Positions 34,594 to 42,720 of a stretch of DNA of 64,000 bases are shown one piece after another (within the stretch, counting starts at the first letter, position 1; each line of letters opens with the position of its first letter). The stretch comes from JAFARE01 sp963777285. Its GTDB lineage: Bacteria > Chloroflexota > Dormibacteria > Aeolococcales > Aeolococcaceae. Below the pieces are notes generated by a model. That model ran no database searches. It was not told the origin of the DNA and saw nothing but the letters and a program-made list of their open reading frames with translations. Where the stretch lies: the NCBI GenBank assembly GCA_963777285.1, contig CAVZPR010000001.1, positions 620,001 through 684,000 on the forward strand. The letters run 5' to 3'. The translations under genes and the position numbers were made by a program.

Positions 34594-34685
34594 GCCGGCC
34601 ACGATCGTAATCGGAACGGAGCCTGATACGATGGTAGCGAGTTCGACGAGCGCCGCGGAGGCGCCATGAACGGAGAAACCGCGCA

Positions 34686-35489
34686 GTGCTGAATGGAAAG
34701 CGCGTCGCAGTGGTGCTCCCGGCGTACAACGCTGAGGCCACCCTGGCACGCACCCTGGGAGAGATCGACCGCGACGTGGTCGATGTCGTCCTGCTGGTGG
34801 ACGACGCCAGCACCGACGGCACCGTCGCGCTGTCGCGCAAGCTCGGCTTGGACACGATCGTGCACGAGCGCAACCGCGGCTATGGCGCCAACCAGAAGAC
34901 GTGCTACAACGCGGCGCTGGAGCGCGGCGCCGACATCGTTGTGATGCTCCACCCGGACTATCAGTACTCGCCGCGGCTGATCGTGCCGATGGCAGCGATG
35001 ATCGCGTACGGCGAGTACGACTTCGTGCTCGGCTCGCGCATCCTGGCGCAGAACGCCGTGGACGGCGGCATGCCCCGCTACAAGTACGTGGCCAACCGCT
35101 TTCTCACCGCCTTCGAGAACCTGGTGGTGCGCTCCAAGCTGTCCGAGTACCACACGGGCCTGCGCGCCTTCAGCCGCGAGCTCCTGCTCCACCTCCCCTT
35201 CCACCTCAACTCCGACGACTTCGTCTTCGACAACGAGGTGATCCTGCAGGCGTTCGCTGTGGGAGCGCGCGTCGGCGAGGTGTCGTGCCCCACACGCTAC
35301 GAGGGAGACTCGTCGTCCATCAGCTTCCGCCGCAGCGTCCGCTACGGCATCGGCGTGGTGCGCGCGGCCGTGCAGTTCCGGCTCGACCGCATGGGTATCC
35401 GTCCCGCCCCCTTCCTCGAGCCCGGTGCGTTTGCGCAGACGAGCGCGCGCGTCACCGAGCCGCGCGCCCGGCAGCTACCCCGAGCCTAG
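34686..35489 (+). CDS. Glycosyltransferase family 2 (polyprenyl-phosphate sugar synthase-like)
   Basis: 267-residue GT-A glycosyltransferase. N-terminal VAVVLPAYNAEATLARTL, the nucleotide-sugar site LLVDDASTDGT, HPDYQYSPRL and GSRILAQ resemble dolichol-phosphate-mannose synthase-type enzymes. No membrane helices are seen, so it is probably membrane-associated. GTG 34686 diverges from ATP-grasp paralogue 1 (92-base gap). Its end overlaps the convergent GT87-like gene by 15 bases. A GT2 that loads a lipid carrier next to a carrier-using GT87 is a common functional pair; this is inference. Confidence 0.85.
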   Translation: MLNGKRVAVVLPAYNAEATLARTLGEIDRDVVDVVLLVDDASTDGTVALSRKLGLDTIVHERNRGYGANQKTCYNAALERGADIVVMLHPDYQYSPRLIVPMAAMIAYGEYDFVLGSRILAQNAVDGGMPRYKYVANRFLTAFENLVVRSKLSEYHTGLRAFSRELLLHLPFHLNSDDFVFDNEVILQAFAVGARVGEVSCPTRYEGDSSSISFRRSVRYGIGVVRAAVQFRLDRMGIRPAPFLEPGAFAQTSARVTEPRARQLPRA

Positions 35490-36773
35490 CGCCTGCCGCC
35501 GCCGGAGACGGCGAGAAGCCTGCCAGTCGACGCCTGCCAGGACGACGGCGCCGGCCGCCAGCCAGAGGATGCCGATGCCCAGCCACAAGCCGTCACCGCG
35601 GCCTGACCACAGCCACGCCACCAGCGACAGCACGCCGGCGCAGCGCGCCCACATCTGTGACGACGCGAGCATCGCCAGCGCCAAGGGGAACAGATACACC
35701 AGGTAGTGCGGCCAGATGGTCGATGACAGGAACGGGACCGTCGCCAGGGTGACCGCGAACGCGAAGGCGATTCCGAGCCTGCGGTCGATGCAGGCTCGAA
35801 GCCACAGGCCGAGCACGGCGAGTCGCGTGATCCAGAGGATGGCGACGCCCTCCAGCGCATGCGGTATCGGCGCGCTGTACGGGGTCGCGCGGGTGACCAG
35901 CCCGCCGAACCAGCGCTGCAGCGCGTAGCCCAGCGAGATGTTGGACCCGTTGCGCAGCGTGTGCTCCGCGAAGTACGGCAGCACCGTGTCCGTGTAGTAC
36001 AGCGTCGCGGCGAGACCGATCAACGGGGCGAAGGCCATGTTGAGCAGCAGGATCGTCAGCAGGGCCAGGATCGTCACCCACCACTGGCGGCGCAACAGCG
36101 GCAGCAGCAGCACGATGACCGTCACCGGCTTGAAGGCGAGCGCCAGGCCCATGAACACACCAGAGTCGCGTCGCGGGAAGCGCAGCAGCGACAGAACGAG
36201 CAACAGCAGCACGACGCCGTTGATCTGTCCCTGCGTGATCTCCGAGCTCACCGGATCCGTGATGCTGATGAGCAGTGTCGCGGCGCCCACCGCCGGCCAT
36301 CCGATTCCCGCACGGCGTGCGGCGAGGATCACGGCGGCGAAGAGCGCCAGTGTGTCGAACACCGACCAGGCGGAGGCGGCCACCGGAAGACCCCAGATGC
36401 GCACCAGCGGAACGAAGGGCAGGTACGGGATCAGCCCCGACGGCGGGTGCACGAATGCATACGCCGCAAACGAGATGGCCACCTGATGGTGGGCGTCGTT
36501 GTAGAGGTGCGTGGGATTGCTGACGAAGCGTGACGCCTCATTGAGGTAGATGTAGCTATCGTCGTAGCCCCTGCCGTGTGGCAGCGTGAGCACGTGGATG
36601 ACCACGAGGCGGGTCACCACGGCGGCCGCGGCGGCGAACAGGACCAGCGTGAGCGCGAGCCGCGCGCGTGGCGGCAGCCGGGACGGGTGCACTGCACGCG
36701 CGAGCGCGCCGCCGGCTTGCTTGATGAGCGGCAGCCCGCGATTCCCCCCTGCCTCCTGATGGGAGACCGCCAC
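35475..36773 (-). CDS. GT87-like polytopic mannosyltransferase (DUF2029-type)
   Basis: 432-residue membrane protein with about ten hydrophobic segments and the GT-C style first loop (GRGYDDSYIYLNEASRF, acidic residues after helix 1). FKPVTVIVLLLPLL and TQGQINGVVLLLLVL are typical of the DUF2029/GT87 group, which uses polyprenyl-phosphate sugars outside the membrane. GTG 36773 is preceded by TACACT (36780-36785, minus strand) at 6 bases. Its promoter faces that of ATP-grasp paralogue 2. Confidence 0.82.
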   Translation of the reverse strand: MAVSHQEAGGNRGLPLIKQAGGALARAVHPSRLPPRARLALTLVLFAAAAAVVTRLVVIHVLTLPHGRGYDDSYIYLNEASRFVSNPTHLYNDAHHQVAISFAAYAFVHPPSGLIPYLPFVPLVRIWGLPVAASAWSVFDTLALFAAVILAARRAGIGWPAVGAATLLISITDPVSSEITQGQINGVVLLLLVLSLLRFPRRDSGVFMGLALAFKPVTVIVLLLPLLRRQWWVTILALLTILLLNMAFAPLIGLAATLYYTDTVLPYFAEHTLRNGSNISLGYALQRWFGGLVTRATPYSAPIPHALEGVAILWITRLAVLGLWLRACIDRRLGIAFAFAVTLATVPFLSSTIWPHYLVYLFPLALAMLASSQMWARCAGVLSLVAWLWSGRGDGLWLGIGILWLAAGAVVLAGVDWQASRRLRRRQALGSG

Positions 36774-36829
36774 AGGCTGAGTGTACGGGCGCGACCCGGT
36801 CGCGCGGCGCCTGCCTACACTGCGCCCTC
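36774..36829. promoter_or_regulatory. Divergent leaderless-type promoters between GT87-like and ATP-grasp genes
   Basis: Two -10-like hexamers point outward: TACACT on the minus strand (36780-36785), 6 bases before the GT87-like GTG, and TACACT on the plus strand (36816-36821), 8 bases before the ATP-grasp ATG. Identical hexamers suggest the two genes are expressed under the same conditions. No clear -35 match. Confidence 0.5.
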
Positions 36830-38056
36830 ATGGTCACCGCCGTTTTCGCGGCGCCGTTCCTGCTCGAGGCCACCGTGCGCTTCATCGACGCCGCGGCGGC
36901 AGAGGACGACGCTCACATCGCGCTGGTGAGCCAGGATCCCGAGGACGGGCTCCCCACGACGGTACGCGGCCGCATCGCGGCCCACTACCGCGTCGATGAC
37001 GGGACCGACGCCGGGCAGATCGCCGACGCGGTGCGAAGGTTGGCGGCGCACCTGGGAGGCGTCGACCGCCTCATCGGAACGCTGGAGCAGCTGCAGGTCC
37101 CGCTGGCGCACGTGCGCGAATGGCTGGACATCCCGGGAATGCGCGTCGAAGCGGCGCAGAACTTTCGCGACAAGGCGCGCATGAAGTCCGTGCTCCGAGC
37201 GCATGGGGTGCCGTGCGCCGGACACGTGCTGGCGACCTCGGCTGGAGCGGCGCTCCAGGCGGCGGAGGAGCTGGGTCTTCCGTTGGTGGTCAAGCCGCCG
37301 GCGGGCGCCGGTGCGCGCAGCACGTTTCGCATCGATCGCCAGGATCAGATGCACGACTGGCTGCGGTTCGATCCACCGAGCAGCGAACAGCCGGCCCTTC
37401 TGGAGCAGGCCCTGACCGGTGAGGAGCACAGCTTCGACAGCGCCGTCGTCGACGGCCGCCTGGTGTGGCACTCGATCTCGCGCTACCTGCCGACCCCGCT
37501 CGAGGTGCTGGAGAACCCCTGGGTCCAGTGGGCCGTGCTCCTCCCCCGCGAGATCCACGGACCCGCGTACGACGCCATCCGCGAGGCCGGGAGCCAGGCC
37601 CTGCGTGTGCTCGGCATGAGCACCGGCTTCAGTCACATGGAATGGTTCAACCGGGGCCCGGGCGACGTGGCCGTGTCGGAGGTCGCCGCGCGGCCCCCGG
37701 GCGCCCAGTTCATGTCATTGATGTCATTTTCGTACGACGTGGACATGTACCGGGCCTGGGCACGACTGGAGCTGTTCGGCCGCTTCTCCCCGCCGGAGCG
37801 GAAGTACGCCGTGGGCGCGGCGTACCTGCGAGGCCAGGGGGCAGGCAGGGTGACGGCCGTGGAGGGTCTCGACACGCTGCAGCGGGAGCTCGGCGACCTG
37901 GTGGTCGAGGCGCGCATGCCACGCTTCGGGCAGGCCCCGAGCGACTCGTACGAGGGCGACGGTTATGTGATCGTGCGGCACCCGGAAACGCCCGTGGTCG
38001 AAGCGGCGCTCCGCCGCGTCGTCGACGTCGCGCGCGTCCGGCTGGGATCGCCATGA
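36830..38056 (+). CDS. ATP-grasp ligase, paralogue 2
   Basis: 408-residue ATP-grasp enzyme parallel to the ones at 33370 and 38066. Motifs: FRDKARMKSVLRAHGVPC, LPLVVKPPAGAGARSTF, LLEQALTGEEHSFDS, and FSHMEWFNRG...VSEVAARPPG for the metal-site region. The metal-site Glu and Arg are present, but the Asn usual in ExNxR is Ala. The gene is followed 9 bases later by the third paralogue, so the two are co-transcribed. Substrates unknown. Confidence 0.88.
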   Translation: MVTAVFAAPFLLEATVRFIDAAAAEDDAHIALVSQDPEDGLPTTVRGRIAAHYRVDDGTDAGQIADAVRRLAAHLGGVDRLIGTLEQLQVPLAHVREWLDIPGMRVEAAQNFRDKARMKSVLRAHGVPCAGHVLATSAGAALQAAEELGLPLVVKPPAGAGARSTFRIDRQDQMHDWLRFDPPSSEQPALLEQALTGEEHSFDSAVVDGRLVWHSISRYLPTPLEVLENPWVQWAVLLPREIHGPAYDAIREAGSQALRVLGMSTGFSHMEWFNRGPGDVAVSEVAARPPGAQFMSLMSFSYDVDMYRAWARLELFGRFSPPERKYAVGAAYLRGQGAGRVTAVEGLDTLQRELGDLVVEARMPRFGQAPSDSYEGDGYVIVRHPETPVVEAALRRVVDVARVRLGSP

Positions 38057-38065
38057 GTTCGCACG

Positions 38066-39277
38066 GTGCTGCTCATCTCCCCTGGGTACCCGGGGGAGAT
38101 GCCCTTCTTCACCAGAGGATTGGCTCGGAGCGGGGTGCGCGTCATCGGCGCGGGCGACCAGCACGTGAGCGCGCTTCCGGACATGGCGCGAGAGCACCTC
38201 CACGATTACTGGCAGATCCCCTCCTTCGCCGACGAGTGGGGCGTCGTCCACGACGTGGCCCGGCGCGCCGGCGGCGCCGGGATCGAGCAGGTCGAATCAC
38301 TGTGGGAGCCCACGATGATCCTCGCCGCGCGGCTGCGCGCCGCCCTCGGCGTGCCCGGCATGAACGTGGAGCAGACGGTGCTCTTCCGCGACAAGGAGCT
38401 GATGAAGCGGGCGCTCGACGCGGCAGGCATCCGGACGCCGCAGCACGTCAGCACCACCACCGCGCACGGCGTGCGCGAGGCCGCCGAACGCATCGGCTAT
38501 CCGCTCATCGTCAAACCGATCGCGGGCGCGGGCTCGGCGAGCACGTATCGGGTCGAATCGTCACGCGAGCTCGAGACCGTGATCCCGCTGCTGCTGCACG
38601 TGCCGGAGGTGAGCGTCGAAGAGTTCGTCGAGGCCGACGAGTTCACCTTCGACACCATCTGCGCGCACGGCACGCCGCTGTTCGAGAACATCTGCTGGTA
38701 CCGGCCGCGGCCGCTGGTGTCGCGATCCTTGGAGTGGATCAGCCCGGTGACGCTGGCGCTGCGTGACATCACCGTCGACTACCTCGCCAGCGGCCGGGAG
38801 ATGGGACACGCGGTGCTGCGCGCGCTGGGCTTCGAGGAAGGCTTCACGCACATGGAGTGGTACAGGCGCTCCGACGGTGAGGCCGTGTTCGGTGAGATCG
38901 CGTGCCGGCCACCCGGCGCGCGCACCGTCGACGTGATGAACTTCACCACCGACACCGACCTGTTCGAGCGCTGGGCCGAGGCGGTGACCACGGGAGCGCT
39001 CGCCAGCCCGGTCACGCGCACCTACAACGCCGCGTCGATCACCAAGCGCGCGGAGGGTCAGGGGCGCATCCGGCGCATCGATGGCCTCACCAGGCTGCTG
39101 GCCGAGTGGGGCGAGGCCATCTGCGCCGTCGATCTGCTGCCCCTGGGCGCGCCGCGGCGCGACTGGCTGCAGACGCTGCTCTCCGACGGCATCGTCTTCG
39201 TGCGCCATCCCGAGCTGCAGACCTGCATCGAGCTCGCCGACCAGGTCGCCTCCGACCTGCGCATCTACGCCGGCTGA
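38066..39277 (+). CDS. ATP-grasp ligase, paralogue 3
   Basis: 403-residue ATP-grasp enzyme. It begins LLISPGYPGEMPFFTRGLA, then FRDKELMKRALDAAGIRTP, YPLIVKPIAGAGSASTYRV, VEEFVEADEFTFDT, and THMEWYRRSDGEAVFGEIACRPPG (residues spread over the metal site). GTG 38066 is the only start that keeps the first strand. Divergence from paralogues 1 and 2 is large outside the motifs, suggesting three different substrates. It ends at a 20-bp inverted repeat shared with the convergent carboxylate-amine ligase gene. Confidence 0.88.
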   Translation: MLLISPGYPGEMPFFTRGLARSGVRVIGAGDQHVSALPDMAREHLHDYWQIPSFADEWGVVHDVARRAGGAGIEQVESLWEPTMILAARLRAALGVPGMNVEQTVLFRDKELMKRALDAAGIRTPQHVSTTTAHGVREAAERIGYPLIVKPIAGAGSASTYRVESSRELETVIPLLLHVPEVSVEEFVEADEFTFDTICAHGTPLFENICWYRPRPLVSRSLEWISPVTLALRDITVDYLASGREMGHAVLRALGFEEGFTHMEWYRRSDGEAVFGEIACRPPGARTVDVMNFTTDTDLFERWAEAVTTGALASPVTRTYNAASITKRAEGQGRIRRIDGLTRLLAEWGEAICAVDLLPLGAPRRDWLQTLLSDGIVFVRHPELQTCIELADQVASDLRIYAG

Positions 39278-39298
39278 GGGCGCCTCACGACGCAGCCA

Positions 39299-39383
39299 GC
39301 GGGTCTGCCGTCGCGGGGGGCAGCGCCGAGTGGCGAGTTCCGGGGAGCCCGAGGCGAGGGGTCCCCGCGACGGCAGGACCCGC
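39299..39383. terminator. Large inverted repeat, probable bidirectional terminator
   Basis: GCGGGTC plus TGCCGTCGCGGGG (39299-39318) pairs with CCCCGCGACGGCA and GACCCGC (39363-39375 and 39377-39383) to give a 20-bp stem with one bulged G and a 44-base loop. It lies exactly in the 118-base gap between two convergent genes. There is no T-tract on either side, so it may be a factor-independent terminator of non-classical type or an mRNA 3'-end stabiliser. Confidence 0.6.
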
Positions 39384-39395
39384 CGGCTGGGCTGT

Positions 39396-40571
39396 TCAGG
39401 CCGCCATCGTCGGCTGCGGCGCGGGCCGCGGCGAGGGCGCGTCGCTGATCAGCTCCTGCACGAGGCTGTCGACCACGTCCTGCAGCGAGCCGCCGGCGGC
39501 GACCACCTCGCGCTGCCGGATGTAGCTGGGGCCGCGGTCCATGACCTCGAACGCGCGCTGCAGCTCTTCGACGCAGCCCAGCCGCTTGGCGACCGGGGTG
39601 AGGTCCTCGACCAGCTCTGCGAGCGACTCGCGCAGTGGCACGGTCGTGCCCTCCTCGTCGACGATGATCGACGCGTCGAGCCCGTGCCTCGCCGCCCGCC
39701 ACTTGTTCTCGCGAACCAACCAGGCGCGCGTGGTGGGCAGCGAGTAACCGCGGTCGATCATGTTGTCGAAGCGGTGCACCAGGCATTGGCTTATGGCCGC
39801 CACCATGCCCACCTCGTGGAGCGTCGGGATGCCGTCGCAGATGCGCAGCTCGATGGTGCCGAATCCGGGATGCGGTCGGATGTCCCACCAGATCTCGCGA
39901 ATGGTGCTGATGGTTCGCGCCGCGATCAGCGTCTCCATGAGGCGTTCGAACTGCGCCCATCCGGTGAGCTGCCACGGTGGCCCGGCTGTGGGCAGGCCCT
40001 CGAAGACCTTGGAGCGGCACGACGCCAACCCCGTGTCGTGGCCCATCCAGTACGGACTTGACGCACTCAGCGCCAGGAAGTGCGGGATGTACCCGGAGAG
40101 GGCGTTGACCATCGCGATCGCCTTCTCACCGGAACGCACCCCCACGTGCACGTGGATGCCGAAGATCTGCATCTGCCGCGCCGGCCACTGCATCTCATCG
40201 ACCAGCCGCTCGTAGCGCGGATCCGGGCTGATCCGCTGCGTCGCCGGATCGCTGAACGGGTGCGTGCCGGAGCACATCAGCATGAGCCCGTCCCGGTCCG
40301 TGTAGGCGCGGAGCTCCTCGAGCGTGGCCGCAAGGTCCGCCTGCGCCTCGCGTGCGCTGGTGCAGATGCCCGTGATGATCTCGACGGTCGACTGCAGCAG
40401 CTCGGCCTTGGCCTTGGGGTGGACGCCGTCCGGGAACTTCGCCTTCATCTCGCCGAGGATCTCGTGCGCGCCGCTCACGAGCTCCCGCGAGTTGCGGTCG
40501 ATCAGCTCGAGCTCGACCTCGACGCCGATCGTCGGTCGCGGCGACCCTGAGAACTGGATGGGGTTGGTCAT
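39396..40571 (-). CDS. Carboxylate-amine ligase of the GCS2 family (YbdK-like)
   Basis: 391-residue glutamine-synthetase-fold ligase of the glutamate-cysteine ligase 2 family (COG2170). Motifs: TIGVEVELELID at the start (metal-binding Glu residues), QMQIFGIHVHVGV, SASSPYWMGHDTGLASCR, and HPGFGTIELRICDG. Relatives form gamma-glutamyl-type amide bonds weakly with cysteine; the natural substrate is usually unknown. TAGCAT (40578-40583, minus strand) lies 6 bases before the ATG, so it can be transcribed separately from the ATP-grasp gene 9 bases upstream. Confidence 0.92.
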   Translation of the reverse strand: MTNPIQFSGSPRPTIGVEVELELIDRNSRELVSGAHEILGEMKAKFPDGVHPKAKAELLQSTVEIITGICTSAREAQADLAATLEELRAYTDRDGLMLMCSGTHPFSDPATQRISPDPRYERLVDEMQWPARQMQIFGIHVHVGVRSGEKAIAMVNALSGYIPHFLALSASSPYWMGHDTGLASCRSKVFEGLPTAGPPWQLTGWAQFERLMETLIAARTISTIREIWWDIRPHPGFGTIELRICDGIPTLHEVGMVAAISQCLVHRFDNMIDRGYSLPTTRAWLVRENKWRAARHGLDASIIVDEEGTTVPLRESLAELVEDLTPVAKRLGCVEELQRAFEVMDRGPSYIRQREVVAAGGSLQDVVDSLVQELISDAPSPRPAPQPTMAA

Positions 40572-40580
40572 CCGGACATG

Positions 40581-41825
40581 CTATGCCGCGACCGCGCGCT
40601 GGTCGCGGGCCCAGGCCTGCAGCAGGCCGCGGAAGTGGGCGATGAACTGCTCGTGCTCGTGCTCGGGAAACGTGCCGCGCACCGTGTCCACGACGAGGCG
40701 GTCGAACTCCTCGCTCTCCACCCATTCCACCGACGCCTCGTCGACAGCGGACAGGTGACGCGCGCAGAACTCCTGGTAGCGGTCGACCTCCAGCTGGCGG
40801 TCGGCGAGGCCACGGTACATCCGCAGCTTTTCGGCGTACGTGAGGTCGTCGCGGTCCGCGATCGCGAAATACGCCTGCGTGTTCATGTCGACGGTCTGCC
40901 GGCGCCCGGTGACGCAGCAGAAGATCACCCATTTGAGCAGCGCCCGTATCGCCCACGGAAAGTAGTAGTGCAGGCTGGTGATCGCCAGGTCGGGCGTGGC
41001 GTTCGCGTAATCGATGGGAATCACGTCGTCGCCGCGGATCAGCGTCTCGCAGCTGTTCAGCTCCCAGCGGAAGAATGCATTGACCACGCGCAGGATGCTC
41101 ACCACCTCCTCCCCCACCGGTGCACGCAGGAAGTTGTGGTCCACGCTGTACCGGTCGTGCATCGGCTTGTCAGGGTTGAAGTGCATCACCGTCAGCTCGG
41201 CACCGACGCCGAGGCTGCGCGCGAAAACGTCGAAGCCGTCCACCGCAGCCTGCAGGTGCATCAGCCGCTGCTGCGACTCGTCGTAGGCACGGTGCAGGGT
41301 CGCCGTGTCCTCGACGCGGCTGACGCCGACCCAGGCGCCACCGTCGAACGGCTTCATGTACAGCGGCATGCCGACGGCGCGGGCCACCTCGTCGAGGTCG
41401 AAGTAGCGCAGGTAACGCTGGGCGGTCCCCTCGAAACGCGGGTTGTCGGGCGGCCGCTTGTGCGGCAGCATCCAGGTCTCGGGCACCTTGAGGCCGAGGC
41501 GGATCATGGCGCAGTACGCCGCGTGCTTCTGCATCGCCTCGAACGTGAAGGGGTTGTTGAGCAGGTGCACGCTGTTCATCAGCGTGACCTTCTTGAGCCA
41601 CTCGCGGGGCAGGTCGTACCACCACGCGAGCCGGTCGATCACCAGCGAGTAGCGCGGCACCGCGCGCAGGTTGAAGGGCTCGATGGTGACGCGCTCGGTG
41701 GCGAAGCGATGGGTCTCGCCGCCGACCTCGATGGCGGGGTCGACCCGGCGCAGGAGCGACTCGAACGCGCCCGGCCAGTCCTCCTCGACGCCGAGAAGGA
41801 GGCCCACCAAATGCGTCACCGCCAT
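40581..41825 (-). CDS. ATP-grasp protein, divergent fourth member
   Basis: 414-residue protein with an ATP-grasp-like core different from the three paralogues: MPLYMKPFDGGAWVGVSRV for the ATP-lysine strand and VIPIDYANATPD where the metal-site residues are expected. The N-terminus (THLVGLLLGVEEDWPGAF) and the Trp/Tyr-rich C-terminal third (TSLHYYFPWAIRALLKWVIF) are not familiar to me. No RPPG motif. It is followed after 9 bases by the GCS2-type ligase gene, the strongest functional link. Substrate unknown. Confidence 0.75.
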   Translation of the reverse strand: MAVTHLVGLLLGVEEDWPGAFESLLRRVDPAIEVGGETHRFATERVTIEPFNLRAVPRYSLVIDRLAWWYDLPREWLKKVTLMNSVHLLNNPFTFEAMQKHAAYCAMIRLGLKVPETWMLPHKRPPDNPRFEGTAQRYLRYFDLDEVARAVGMPLYMKPFDGGAWVGVSRVEDTATLHRAYDESQQRLMHLQAAVDGFDVFARSLGVGAELTVMHFNPDKPMHDRYSVDHNFLRAPVGEEVVSILRVVNAFFRWELNSCETLIRGDDVIPIDYANATPDLAITSLHYYFPWAIRALLKWVIFCCVTGRRQTVDMNTQAYFAIADRDDLTYAEKLRMYRGLADRQLEVDRYQEFCARHLSAVDEASVEWVESEEFDRLVVDTVRGTFPEHEHEQFIAHFRGLLQAWARDQRAVAA

Positions 41826-41888
41826 GGTGCGGCTGAGTATTGCATCCTGCGGAGTCGATCACCGAACCGCGGGCATCCCGCGGCCCGA

Positions 41889-42614
41889 TCAGAGCTTCGG
41901 GCCTCCCGGACGGCGCGATAGCTCGGCCAGATGCTCCCAGGTGTGCTCCAGCGTGCGGCGCATGGCCTTGCGCAGCGTGTAGACGCGCGCGCCGCCGCCG
42001 AGGACGCGGCGGGCGCGGCGCTGCTCCGGCGTGGTCTGGCGCACCCGGGACTCCACCAGCTCGGCGACGCGGGACCACGCGTCCTGCAGGGGCAGCTCGC
42101 CGCGTTCGGCAAGGGTCACGATGCGCGAGAACCCCGGCGCGCCACCCAGCGCGGCGCTGAGGTAGGCGCCGGGAGATCCCACCGCGTGCAGCACCATCGC
42201 CCTCGCGGTACGGCCACCACCGGCAGGCTTGGCGTCCAGAGCCGGCGCGGGTTGGGTCGCTGCCCAGCCTCCGAACTCCGACGCCATGGCGGCGAAGCGG
42301 GCCAGCAGCGTGTCGATCTCAACGTCCGACAGCGGCTTCAAGTCGTCGGCGAAGACCAAGTACGGCGAGCCGTTGCCCAGCCATTCGCCCTTGGTGATGT
42401 GCTCCTCTACCTTCACGTGCACCGCGGCCCGTGCGTCGAACGATTCTCCGTGACGCTTCAGGAAGGCGCCGAATTGCTGCACCGCCTCCGGGGTCGCGGC
42501 CAGCGCCTCCTCAGTGGTCGGCCCGTTGGCCGTGCAGCCGAGGAGCTCGAGCACGTGCACCATGGTGCGGCGCCGCTGCGGACCCGATTCGAGGTGCACG
42601 TGATAGGTGGTCAT
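41889..42614 (-). CDS. HicB-like / DinB-like two-domain protein
   Basis: 241 residues. The first about 75 (TTYHVHLESGPQRRRTMVH through TTEEALAATPEAVQQFGAFL) resemble the HicB partial RNase-H-fold domain. The rest looks like a DinB four-helix bundle (LDVEIDTLLARF-like helices, and HTWEHLAELSRRPGG at the end, where DinB metal-site His residues are often found). The two-domain reading is from pattern, not alignment. It has a purine-rich AGGGAG leader signal before ATG 42614 and lies 63 bases upstream of the fourth ATP-grasp gene. Confidence 0.65.
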   Translation of the reverse strand: MTTYHVHLESGPQRRRTMVHVLELLGCTANGPTTEEALAATPEAVQQFGAFLKRHGESFDARAAVHVKVEEHITKGEWLGNGSPYLVFADDLKPLSDVEIDTLLARFAAMASEFGGWAATQPAPALDAKPAGGGRTARAMVLHAVGSPGAYLSAALGGAPGFSRIVTLAERGELPLQDAWSRVAELVESRVRQTTPEQRRARRVLGGGARVYTLRKAMRRTLEHTWEHLAELSRRPGGPKL

Positions 42615-42720
42615 CTGGGGTGCTCCCTGTCGCCACCCCAGCCCGCAGCGGCCATCGCCGCACCATAGCGCGTCGTCCGGAAGCGGCTGCGGCGGCGGCG
42701 AGCGGCCCCACAATGGCTTG

